Origin: Tumebacillus flagellatus
Lineage (GTDB): Bacteria; Bacillota; Bacilli; Tumebacillales; Tumebacillaceae
Assembly: GCF_000714935.1 (NCBI RefSeq)
Contig: NZ_JMIR01000002.1
Location: forward strand, 126,187 to 190,186
DNA: 64,000 nt
Direction of reading: 5' to 3'
Positions within the stretch are counted from its first letter, which is position 1. The number at the start of each line of letters is the position of its first letter. Below, one piece after another: positions 26,255 to 33,922 of this stretch. The notes beneath the pieces are model-generated. The model did not search any database, had not been told where the DNA came from, and saw only the letters and a list, made by a program, of their open reading frames with translations. Both the position numbers and the translations under genes were made by a program.

Positions 26255-26840
26255 GTTTTTTCACCCCGTTTTTTAGATAGTTGCTAAAGAGTACGGTCAC
26301 ATCCAGCAACTTATGATTGTTTATCATAAAGTCAAACAGAGATTGCTCGCAGCTGGCGCAAGGCTCCTTCAACGAATAGAGAAGGAGTGTGCCGACACGA
26401 TGTTGCCCTTCCAGCCTCATTATATCCAGATCTCGATCGACTTTTTCAATGATTTTTGATTCGGAGTCCACATTACGCAGGTAGGGCTGATCGATGTCCA
26501 AGATCACATTGTCCAAGGCAACCGATTGAGCCGGATACCTCATAGATCCCAATTCCACGATTTCAACCAATTGAAATCCGTGATTGTCTTGCCAAGAGGG
26601 AAGGTCTTCTGCAATCTCTTGTACCCCGCTGAATGCAAGGTACTTTTTGATACCTGAAGGAAGGTGAAGGTACGCGATTGCAAAATTAGCCCTCTCTGCA
26701 AAGAGCGTTTTATATCTCTTTCTCTCCAAACCGCTTGCCGAGTTTTTCAGCTGTTCAACGTGGAGTCTTAACCTCTCCAAGTCTTGCTCAATACGATTCC
26801 TGAATCGTGGTCCTTTTTCAGAATCAATGTGATAGATCAT
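26235..26840 (-). CDS. Deaminase-superfamily protein, BURPS668_1122-like toxin domain
   Basis: A 201-residue protein. DSESKIIE (125-132) and PCASC (160-164) match the zinc-binding D-S-E-x-K and P-C-x-x-C motifs of toxin-type deaminases found at the C-termini of polymorphic toxins. Those enzymes deaminate nucleic-acid bases. Here the domain stands alone, without a secretion domain, and no good ribosome site precedes the ATG; upstream is a large hairpin. It may be an orphan toxin module or a remnant of a longer toxin. It is followed by an immunity-like gene. Confidence 0.68.
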   Translation of the reverse strand: MIYHIDSEKGPRFRNRIEQDLERLRLHVEQLKNSASGLERKRYKTLFAERANFAIAYLHLPSGIKKYLAFSGVQEIAEDLPSWQDNHGFQLVEIVELGSMRYPAQSVALDNVILDIDQPYLRNVDSESKIIEKVDRDLDIMRLEGQHRVGTLLLYSLKEPCASCEQSLFDFMINNHKLLDVTVLFSNYLKNGVKKHGKPVF

Positions 26841-26889
26841 CGCGGGTACCGCAGCTATGCACCAGCTGCGTACCGCGGTTTCTTTTTTC
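26839..26889 (+). terminator. Large hairpin upstream of the deaminase gene
   Basis: CGCGGGTACCGCAGCT pairs with AGCTGCGTACCGCG (with small bulges) and is followed on the plus strand by TTTCTTTTTT. It looks like an intrinsic terminator, but no plus-strand gene ends here. Confidence 0.5.
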
Positions 26890-26966
26890 CGAATCTACTT
26901 CTCCAGTCCAAGCCCTGCTTTGCGGGCAACCAGCACCGTGAGGGCGCGGTTGTTCCATTCGTTTCT

Positions 26967-28250
26967 CTACTCCTGTTCCCAGACCATCTGCAACCCGCCT
27001 TGGATGCGCAGCGAAATCGAGGGTTCGGGGATCGCTTGGAAGTTAGGAACGGCGAGGCGGAGGCGGCCGGTGCGCCAAAGCGTTGCGAGGATGAGCACCG
27101 ATTCCATGATCGCGTACTGGCTGCCGATGCACGCCCGCGCCCCCGCACCGAACGGGAGATACGCAAAGCGCGGAATCTCTTGCTCCCGCTCAAGAAACCG
27201 CGACGGATCAAACCGCTCCGGATCGGAAAAAACAGCCGGGTTCCGATGGATCGCATACGGCGAGATGATGTACGTCCCCCGCCCGTCCACGCGATGGCCT
27301 GACAGCTCCACCGGCTCGACGTTCTCGCGCAGGATCGCCCACGCCGGGGGATAGAGCCGCAGCGTCTCTTGCATCACGGCTTGGGCGTACGGCAACTGTG
27401 CAACATGCTCATAACGCAGCTCTCCGTCGCCGACAACGTCCCGAATCTCCTGCCGCAACTTCTCGCCCGCCTCCGGGTTCTTCGCCAAGGAGTAAAACAC
27501 CCAGCCCAGCAAGTTCGCCGTCGTCTCATGCCCGGCGATCAAGATCGTGATGATCTCATGCCGAATGTCCGCTTCCGGAAACGCGTTCGCCAAAAGAGGG
27601 CTCAACAGCGGCGCCCGGTTGCTCTGATTCTCTTGGGCAAATCTCCTGAGCACCGCCCGCGACGCTTTGAACGTTCGGTTGCTTTTGAGCGGCAACGCCA
27701 AGGGAATCGGCACCGGCGAGTAGATGCGGTCGGCGCTGTACTGGATGCACTCCTCGACCGCGATGCCCACCCGCTCCGCTTCTTCGTGCAGTTCCACGCC
27801 GAGCATCGTCTTGCAGATGATGCGCAGGGTCAACAGCATCAAGTCGTGGGAAAGCGAGCGGGCCTCTCCGTTTTTCCAAGCCGCGACGGTGTCTGCCGCA
27901 TACCGCGCCACGTCCGTCGCGTAGAGCTCCAAATTCGGTTTGGTGAACGCGGCGGACATCACGCGTTTTTGCTTCTCGTGCGTTTGGCCTTCCGACGTCA
28001 AAACCCCTGTGCCGACGGTGCGGCCGAGGATGGCGGAGGAGCGGCCTTTGACGAAGCTTTTTTCCTTGGTGACGAGGATTTGCTGAATCACGTCCGGGTC
28101 GTGGACGACAAACGACGGGCGTTTGCGGGAGTTATACAGCGAGACGACCTCGCCGAAACCGCGGGTGGCGAGCAGGAACCCCAAAGGGTCGCGCTGGAAC
28201 CACAGGTAGTTTTGCAGCCGGGAACCCGGCATGCGCGCAAAAGTTGTCAT
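26967..28250 (-). CDS. Cytochrome P450
   Basis: A 427-residue soluble P450. The I-helix motif is AGHETT (239-244), the K-helix ETLR (295-298), the PERF-like motif DPERFDP, and the haem loop FGAGARACIG with Cys374. Such enzymes hydroxylate fatty acids, terpenoids or xenobiotics; redox partners are not adjacent. Start is uncertain: ATG 28250 is 13 bases from GGAGG, and an in-frame TTG at 28259 is four bases from it. After the TAG stop the frame stays open for 23 codons. Confidence 0.92.
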   Translation of the reverse strand: MTTFARMPGSRLQNYLWFQRDPLGFLLATRGFGEVVSLYNSRKRPSFVVHDPDVIQQILVTKEKSFVKGRSSAILGRTVGTGVLTSEGQTHEKQKRVMSAAFTKPNLELYATDVARYAADTVAAWKNGEARSLSHDLMLLTLRIICKTMLGVELHEEAERVGIAVEECIQYSADRIYSPVPIPLALPLKSNRTFKASRAVLRRFAQENQSNRAPLLSPLLANAFPEADIRHEIITILIAGHETTANLLGWVFYSLAKNPEAGEKLRQEIRDVVGDGELRYEHVAQLPYAQAVMQETLRLYPPAWAILRENVEPVELSGHRVDGRGTYIISPYAIHRNPAVFSDPERFDPSRFLEREQEIPRFAYLPFGAGARACIGSQYAIMESVLILATLWRTGRLRLAVPNFQAIPEPSISLRIQGGLQMVWEQE

Positions 28251-28336
28251 GATTTGCAAAAATCCTCCTTCCAATAAACTCCAAGTCGTGCTATTATGAA
28301 TTTCTGTCTCTTTTGAGAGGGGGTTCTGAGAGCATC

Positions 28337-29116
28337 GTGCATTTCTATCTGACTTTGTTTCGCAAGACGTATGTACGCAACTTCCAGTACCGGATCGCGG
28401 CGTTGATCAACAACTTCGGAAGTTTGATCTTCGGGTTCATGTACATCGCGATCTGGCAAGGGACGCTTGGTTCAAGCCGGCGCGTGATCGGATTTGGCTC
28501 CGATGAGATGGGTTGGTACATGGCGTTCGTGCAGGGGGTTTTCTTCCTGACGATGGGCTTGCCCAGAGGGTTTCGGATCGACGAAGCGGTACGGTCCGGC
28601 GAGATATCGCTGCAATTGATGCGCCCGGTGAGCTTCCTCGGCTACTACGCGGCGCAGTGTTTCGGGTTTCAGGTGTATAATATCATCTTCCGTTCCCTTC
28701 CTGTCTACATCATCTTGTCGCTGTTCGTCGGCTTCCCGGCCGTCCATGCGGCAAACCTTCCTCTGGTGTTGTTCTCCGTGCTTTTTTCCATGGTTCTCGC
28801 GTTTTTGATGACGTACTTTGTGGGCATTACGGCGTTTTGGACGAACTCGATCCGCTGGTCGTTCATCGTCCAGTATACACTCATTATGACCTTCTCCGGC
28901 TTCCTCGTGCCGCTGCCGATCTTGCCGGGCTGGCTCTCGACGATTTCGCTGTACTCGCCGTATGCGGGCATGCATTATTTCCCGGCGATGTTCATGCTCG
29001 GGCGCGTGTCGTGGGAAGGCATCTTGCTCCCGCTGTTTTGGTGTGTCGCGCTGACCTGGCTTGCCGTCTGGCTCACTCGATTGGCAAGGCGCAAGGTCGA
29101 AGTGCAAGGGGGTTAG
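28337..29116 (+). CDS. ABC-2-type permease (COG4587-like)
   Basis: A 259-residue membrane protein with about six helices, first of a three-gene exporter operon (permease, permease, ATPase) of the COG4587-COG3694-COG4586 type. Family members are often annotated as uncharacterised transport systems or daunorubicin-like exporters. GTG 28337 is chosen, with GAGAG four bases upstream and GAGAGGGGG further out; the frame is open to a TTG at 28313. Confidence 0.85.
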   Translation: MHFYLTLFRKTYVRNFQYRIAALINNFGSLIFGFMYIAIWQGTLGSSRRVIGFGSDEMGWYMAFVQGVFFLTMGLPRGFRIDEAVRSGEISLQLMRPVSFLGYYAAQCFGFQVYNIIFRSLPVYIILSLFVGFPAVHAANLPLVLFSVLFSMVLAFLMTYFVGITAFWTNSIRWSFIVQYTLIMTFSGFLVPLPILPGWLSTISLYSPYAGMHYFPAMFMLGRVSWEGILLPLFWCVALTWLAVWLTRLARRKVEVQGG

Positions 29117-29123
29117 GTTCGAC

Positions 29124-29909
29124 GTGAATCTCTATTGGAAGCTGTTCAAAGCGAGCATCAAGTCGCAGATGGAGTACAAAGCGGCGTTTTTGATGGAATT
29201 GTTGGTGTTTATGATCTTGCAGGCGCTCGATTTCTTGCTGGTGGCGGCGATCCTGCTGAAGTTTGACACGGTCGGCGGGTGGAACCTGTACGAAGTCGGC
29301 TGTCTGTTTGCGGTGGCGTCGATGGTGCGCTCGCTGTACCGCGTGTTTGCCAACGACATTCACAATTTTGAGAAGTACACGGCGAACGGCGAGTTCGACC
29401 AACTGCTGACCCGCCCGGTGTCGCCGTTGACGCTGTTGATTGCGCGCGGCGTGTATTGGAACCAGATCGGCGGGTTTCTGCAAGGCGCACTGATGCTCGG
29501 GCTTTGCCTCTGGGGCCTGCACGGGCAGGGCGTGGCGATTGGACCGGCGCTGCTCTATCTGCCCGTTTCGCTCTTCTCCGGCACGATCATCGTGTTTTCG
29601 CTGGGGCTGGCGACGGCGACGATCGGGTTTTGGACGGTAAGGATCAACGAATTTCTGGCGTTCACGCACTACGGGCCGCTCAACGCGGCAAGTTACCCGC
29701 TGCACATCTATCCGGGGTGGCTGCGCGGGATTCTGTTCACGCTGATTCCGGTGGCGTTTATCACGTACGTTCCGGCGCTGTACCTGTTCGACAAGGGCGG
29801 GGCGTTTTGGTACCTGATCGTCTCGCCGCTGGTGGCGCTGTTGGCGATGGGTGTGACGTGGAAGTTTTGGGGATTTGGGATCAAGCATTACCACAGCACG
29901 GGCAGTTAA
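29124..29909 (+). CDS. ABC-2-type permease (COG3694-like)
   Basis: A 261-residue membrane protein, second permease of the exporter. It has about six helices and the conserved FDQLLTRPVSPL segment typical of this family. The first gene has the equivalent ISLQLMRPVSFL, so the two permeases are probably homologous halves of a heterodimer. It starts with GTG seven bases after the previous stop. Confidence 0.86.
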   Translation: MNLYWKLFKASIKSQMEYKAAFLMELLVFMILQALDFLLVAAILLKFDTVGGWNLYEVGCLFAVASMVRSLYRVFANDIHNFEKYTANGEFDQLLTRPVSPLTLLIARGVYWNQIGGFLQGALMLGLCLWGLHGQGVAIGPALLYLPVSLFSGTIIVFSLGLATATIGFWTVRINEFLAFTHYGPLNAASYPLHIYPGWLRGILFTLIPVAFITYVPALYLFDKGGAFWYLIVSPLVALLAMGVTWKFWGFGIKHYHSTGS

Positions 29910-29922
29910 GGGGGTTTTTTCG

Positions 29923-30909
29923 ATGATCAAAGCAACCGATCTGACGAAGTTCTACCACGTCTCCGAAGTCAAGCAAGGCCGTTTCGCCACCTTGCGCTCG
30001 TTTGTCTCCGGCAAAGGGCGCAAAGTGCCGGCGGTGTCCGACATGTCGTTTGAGATTCCGCGCGGCGGGTTTGTCGGGTACATCGGGCCAAACGGAGCGG
30101 GCAAGTCGACGACGATCAAGATGCTGACGGGAATCTTGCACCCGGACGGCGGCACGGTGGAAGTCGCGGGCCTCTCGCCGCAAAAACAGCGCAAGGAAGT
30201 GGCGCGCAAAATCGGCGTCGTGTTCGGGCAGCGCACGCAGTTGTGGTGGGATTTGCCGACGCGGGATTCGTTTGAGCTGTTGGCGGCGATGTACAAAGTC
30301 GGGCAGCAAGAGTACGACAAAGCGATGGAAGTCTACGGCGAGCTGCTCGGCTTGCACGAGTTTCTCGACACGCCGGTGCGCAAGTTGTCGCTGGGACAAC
30401 GGATGCGGGCGGACTTGTGCGCGGCACTGTTGCATGATCCGGACGTGGTGTTTCTGGACGAGCCGACGATCGGACTCGATGTGACGGCGAAGAACCGGAT
30501 ACGGAGTTTCTTGAAAGACCTCAACGAACGGGAGCAAAAAACGATCCTGCTCACCACGCACGACATGGACGACATCGAGCAGTTGTGCAAGCAGATTATC
30601 ATCATCAACCACGGGCAGAAAGTGTACGACGGGACGCTGGAGTCGCTGCGGGAGATGTACCCGTTGCCGAGCGTGCTGGAAGTGGAGTATCACGGGGCGG
30701 TAGAGGAATTGCTGTTGCCAAACGGGGCGCAGTTCGACCCGTCGCGCGGCGTGGCGCGGATCTCGTTTGACAAGCGGAAGACGAAGCCGTTGGAATTGAT
30801 GGAGCGGATGGGGCAGTGCGGCGAAGTGCGCGACATTCGCGTGCAGACGCCGAAGATTGAAGATGTGATCTCCGAGATGTACGAGCGGCCGCAGGTGCAG
30901 TTGGTTTGA
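29923..30909 (+). CDS. ABC transporter ATPase (COG4586-like)
   Basis: A 328-residue ATPase: Walker A GPNGAGKST (55-63), the Q-loop region VFGQRTQLWWDLP, signature LSLGQRMRADL, Walker B VVFLDEPTIGLD and H-loop TTHD. A C-terminal extension of about 80 residues follows. VFGQRTQLWWDLP is characteristic of the COG4586 group. ATG 29923 follows AAGGGGG. It energises the two permeases upstream; the substrate is unknown. Confidence 0.92.
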   Translation: MIKATDLTKFYHVSEVKQGRFATLRSFVSGKGRKVPAVSDMSFEIPRGGFVGYIGPNGAGKSTTIKMLTGILHPDGGTVEVAGLSPQKQRKEVARKIGVVFGQRTQLWWDLPTRDSFELLAAMYKVGQQEYDKAMEVYGELLGLHEFLDTPVRKLSLGQRMRADLCAALLHDPDVVFLDEPTIGLDVTAKNRIRSFLKDLNEREQKTILLTTHDMDDIEQLCKQIIIINHGQKVYDGTLESLREMYPLPSVLEVEYHGAVEELLLPNGAQFDPSRGVARISFDKRKTKPLELMERMGQCGEVRDIRVQTPKIEDVISEMYERPQVQLV

Positions 30910-30942
30910 GGAGAATTGCCTGGGAAATCAAGCGTGGCTCAT

Positions 30943-30977
30943 AAGAAATCCACCCAAATTCTTGGGTGGATTTCTTC
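30943..30977. terminator. Terminator between the ABC operon and the exported protein gene
   Basis: AAGAAATCCACCC pairs perfectly with GGGTGGATTTCTT; convergent genes lie on both sides. Confidence 0.75.
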
Positions 30978-31646
30978 CTAGATATCTCCCTTAGCAGGAG
31001 TTGGTTTCGGACGTTTCTTGTAGGCTTCTTCTTCCTTAGGGATTTCATCGGTCAGCGAGGCAGGGTCGATCGACTCTTTGTCGTTATGGAAACGCTTGTC
31101 CTCAGGATGTTTCGGGTCAAGGCTGAATTTGCCTTGCAACATTCCAGACAGAACATAGTACGTTTCTTCAGGTCTTGCTACATCACTGTTATCCTGATTC
31201 AGAAAGAGAATGACATCCTCTCCCTTTGTAAAATCAGGTTCGTCCTCCGACTTCCATACGGTATTGCCGACCTCCCCCTTGTCGACACGAACTGCGATGT
31301 CTTTGTCGTAGGGGGTCCCCTTGTATACTTGATTTACATGAACCACAACATCGGTTTGGACAATGTTTCGAATCGTTTGTCCTCGCTCCCAATTGGGATT
31401 GCTCCACCTGCTTGGTAACAGGTCTTTGACTTTCCCTCTAACGATGACCTCTGATTCCCCGATCAGGTCAGTTTTCGTTTTCAAAGGAAGTATCCCGTGA
31501 ACTTCGATGGTTTTAACGGTTTGATCGTCCATTGCAGGAGCGGGTTGTGCCTCCACCGTACTCGAAGTTGACTGACTCCAGCTTGTATAACCCAACGCAC
31601 CCATTCCAACTGATACACAAAAAACGATGAGCAGTGTTCTCTTCAT
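30978..31646 (-). CDS. Exported protein of unknown function, matrixin partner
   Basis: A 222-residue protein with an N-terminal signal peptide (about 1-24) and a mature domain dominated by short beta-strand-like segments (VIVRGKVKDLL, VVVHVNQVYKG, IAVRVDKGEVGN), suggesting a small beta-barrel fold. The charged tail is Lys/Pro-rich. I do not recognise the family. It lies 15 bases behind the matrixin gene, so it may be co-secreted as inhibitor, chaperone or substrate. Confidence 0.75.
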   Translation of the reverse strand: MKRTLLIVFCVSVGMGALGYTSWSQSTSSTVEAQPAPAMDDQTVKTIEVHGILPLKTKTDLIGESEVIVRGKVKDLLPSRWSNPNWERGQTIRNIVQTDVVVHVNQVYKGTPYDKDIAVRVDKGEVGNTVWKSEDEPDFTKGEDVILFLNQDNSDVARPEETYYVLSGMLQGKFSLDPKHPEDKRFHNDKESIDPASLTDEIPKEEEAYKKRPKPTPAKGDI

Positions 31647-31661
31647 TGAGTTTCCCGCCTC

Positions 31662-32240
31662 CTATTTATACAGGAACAGGATCCCGTTTTTGTCATCCTG
31701 CTCAATTGTCCGTTTCTTCGTTTCACCCATCGGGCTCTGCCCATACATGGTAGCCTCAGGATCTACACTGTGCTCAAGGCCCAATAGGTGACCTAACTCA
31801 TGCGTAATATTACCTCCGATATCATAGTTTCCGCTAGAACCATCATTTGCAAAAGGATAGGATACATTGATATCGATATCAGCTTCAACGATTTTGTTGT
31901 TGGAGTTGGTCATCGTTGAGGTCTGCATTAAATACGTGTTGGTCCCACGATTTCCTCTTGTGATGTCGTTCTCGTTGTTGGCGAACGGATAGGTTGTCAA
32001 CGAATGTTCCGGCAAACTACTAAAGCATAGGCTGCCAGCTCCTGCTGTATTCCATTGCCCGCAGGCCGCGCTAATCGCTGACTTTGTTTCAGAGGAAAAA
32101 CCCGAATAAGCATGGACATATGCGGGAGGTACGTTGTAACCCCGCGAGTTAATAGCCCAAGAGTATGCGGCACTCGCTCCGATTGAGACCCCTGCGAGGA
32201 CTGTAAGGATACCCAACCCAAACTTATAAACCTTTGACAT
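31662..32240 (-). CDS. Secreted matrixin-like zinc metalloprotease (M10)
   Basis: A 192-residue secreted protease. After a signal peptide (1-25) the mature enzyme holds the extended zinc motif HELGHLLGLEH (147-157) and a Met-turn with Met165, as in matrixins. It lacks a long propeptide with a Cys-switch, although two Cys (60, 72) precede the catalytic domain. The cluster ADIDINVSY is the usual calcium/structural strand. It shares a promoter with the downstream exported protein. Confidence 0.87.
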   Translation of the reverse strand: MSKVYKFGLGILTVLAGVSIGASAAYSWAINSRGYNVPPAYVHAYSGFSSETKSAISAACGQWNTAGAGSLCFSSLPEHSLTTYPFANNENDITRGNRGTNTYLMQTSTMTNSNNKIVEADIDINVSYPFANDGSSGNYDIGGNITHELGHLLGLEHSVDPEATMYGQSPMGETKKRTIEQDDKNGILFLYK

Positions 32241-32290
32241 TTTGGTTTTCTCCCTTCTTCAAAATCTATTCAGACCATTTTCTGAGTAAG

Positions 32291-32320
32291 ATTCTACAAG
32301 GGATCGACGAGTTGTATCAA
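32291..32320 (-). promoter_or_regulatory. Promoter of the matrixin operon
   Basis: On the minus strand TTGATA and TAGAAT are 18 bases apart, about 50 bases before the start. Confidence 0.6.
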
Positions 32321-32356
32321 TATTTATTTATTTAACAATTATATAAATGTTTCCGA

Positions 32357-33280
32357 TTATACCAAAAGCGCAAGGGCGAGGTTCTGTTTAGATACGGCGA
32401 CGAGCTGTTCCTGTTGTTGGTCATGCCCGTACAGCATGAGGACGAGCGTGGAAAAAACCGCCCTGAACCGCGCCATTTCTTGTGTTTGTCTGTCCACTTC
32501 GCCGTAGTGTTGGTAAAAAACCGTGCGTCCCTCCGGCGGCAGGTAGTTGTAGACGATCGACAAGTCCAGCGCTCGATGTCCGATGTGCGTGTCGCCCCAG
32601 TCGATGACGCCGGTGAGGTTGCCCTCCGCATCGACGACGAGGTTGCGGATGTGCAGATCGCCGTGGACGAGGGTGTCGTAGATCGGCGGTGTCCATTGCG
32701 CGGGGGAGAGGGCGTTGGCGTACTCCCGCAGCGTGTGCAGAGTCGCCGATTCGAGGAGTTCGAGCGCGGCGGCTTTTTCGATATTCGCGAGGAGTTGCGG
32801 TTTGCGTTTGTCGAGAAGGAAGCGCTCCATGATGTCCGTCTCGGGAACGCCGCACCGCTTCGCTTTTTCAAGAGGGAACGAATGAACCGCCCGCAAAAAC
32901 TCAGCAAGGGGTTGCGCAGCTTCTATCCGTCGAAGTGCCCGCACCCGCTCTGGCGCAACACCCCGCACCAATCGATACCCCAAGAACGGCCACGGGAACC
33001 GCTCACTGGGCGTACCGTAAAACAGAGGCTCTGGAATCGCCAACGAAAACCGCCCCGCCAAGTCCGGAAGCAACCGCCCTTCCGCCCGCAACAACTCCAC
33101 CGCAATTTCGCGGCGGGGAAAGCGAAACACATAGTCCTCGTTGATCTGATACACCGTATTGTCAAACCCTTCGCCCAGCACCTGTACTCGCACAGGCACC
33201 AGTTCCGGGAATTGTTCTTCTACTAACTGCCGAGCCAATGTCACTGTCACGACATGCTCCGGCGACCAAGGTTGCGTCAT
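32357..33280 (-). CDS. Aminoglycoside-phosphotransferase-fold kinase
   Basis: A 307-residue protein with the APH/choline-kinase fold. The catalytic loop is HGDLHIRNL and the metal-binding DFG-equivalent is IDWGD. Nucleotide-binding residues are in VFRFPRRE. Family members phosphorylate aminoglycosides, macrolides, homoserine, thiamine or other metabolites; sequence and context do not tell which. Confidence 0.87.
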   Translation of the reverse strand: MTQPWSPEHVVTVTLARQLVEEQFPELVPVRVQVLGEGFDNTVYQINEDYVFRFPRREIAVELLRAEGRLLPDLAGRFSLAIPEPLFYGTPSERFPWPFLGYRLVRGVAPERVRALRRIEAAQPLAEFLRAVHSFPLEKAKRCGVPETDIMERFLLDKRKPQLLANIEKAAALELLESATLHTLREYANALSPAQWTPPIYDTLVHGDLHIRNLVVDAEGNLTGVIDWGDTHIGHRALDLSIVYNYLPPEGRTVFYQHYGEVDRQTQEMARFRAVFSTLVLMLYGHDQQQEQLVAVSKQNLALALLV

Positions 33281-33384
33281 AATCGGGTCTCCTCTGCCTG
33301 TCTTTCTGTGATAAAACGCACAATGCCGTCGGCGGGAATTCGATACGATGAAACCACCATTCCAAAGAAATGAGGGCTGACATC

Positions 33385-33780
33385 ATGATCCCGGAACCGA
33401 CTGTGAATTTGACTTCTGAATTGCAAGCTTTTCTCCAAGCGGACGGGTTTCGCACGCTGGTCGATCTCTTCTATGACCGCGTGAGCCAACACCCGGACTT
33501 GATTCCGATCTTCCCCGAGGACTTCACCGAAGTCCGCGAAAAACAATACTGCTTCCTCACGCAATTTTTCGGCGGCGAACCGCTTTACTCGCAAACGTAC
33601 GGCCCGCCTTCGATGATGCGAATTCACAGCGAGCATCCCATCACCCCCAGACGCGCCAAAGCATGGCTGTGGTGCATGAAGGACACTCTGGAGCATCTCG
33701 ACATCCACGAAGCTCTGCGGAAATTCTTCTACGACCGCTTGGCGATGGTGGCGCAAAACTTCATTAATACTTCTGAGTAA
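33385..33780 (+). CDS. Truncated haemoglobin, group II
   Basis: A 131-residue 2-on-2 globin like YjbI. Tyr of helix B is in VDLFYDRV, followed by FFGGEPLYSQTYG, the proximal His in HSEHPIT and the conserved Trp in AWLWCM. It binds haem and oxygen, perhaps detoxifying peroxide or NO. ATG 33385 has GAGGG at good distance; the earlier in-frame ATG at 33370 has none. Confidence 0.9.
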   Translation: MIPEPTVNLTSELQAFLQADGFRTLVDLFYDRVSQHPDLIPIFPEDFTEVREKQYCFLTQFFGGEPLYSQTYGPPSMMRIHSEHPITPRRAKAWLWCMKDTLEHLDIHEALRKFFYDRLAMVAQNFINTSE

Positions 33781-33827
33781 CTTCTCCTGACTCCAATTGA
33801 TCCACGTTGTCATCAGCCTATCGAACT

Positions 33828-33854
33828 CCGCCCAAACACTTTGGCGGTTTTTTA
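33828..33854 (+). terminator. Terminator of the globin gene
   Basis: CCGCCCAAA pairs with TTTGGCGG, followed by TTTTTT. Confidence 0.7.
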
Positions 33855-33878
33855 AGTTTTTCCCCCAGTATAACAAAA

Positions 33879-33915
33879 AAGACCCGCCCCAACTCTCAAG
33901 GCAGGTCTTGCAAAA
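33879..33915 (-). terminator. Terminator of the penicillin-acylase family gene
   Basis: On the minus strand AAGACCTGCC pairs with GGCGGGTCTT and runs into TTTTTTG. Confidence 0.75.
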
Positions 33916-33922
33916 AAACCAA

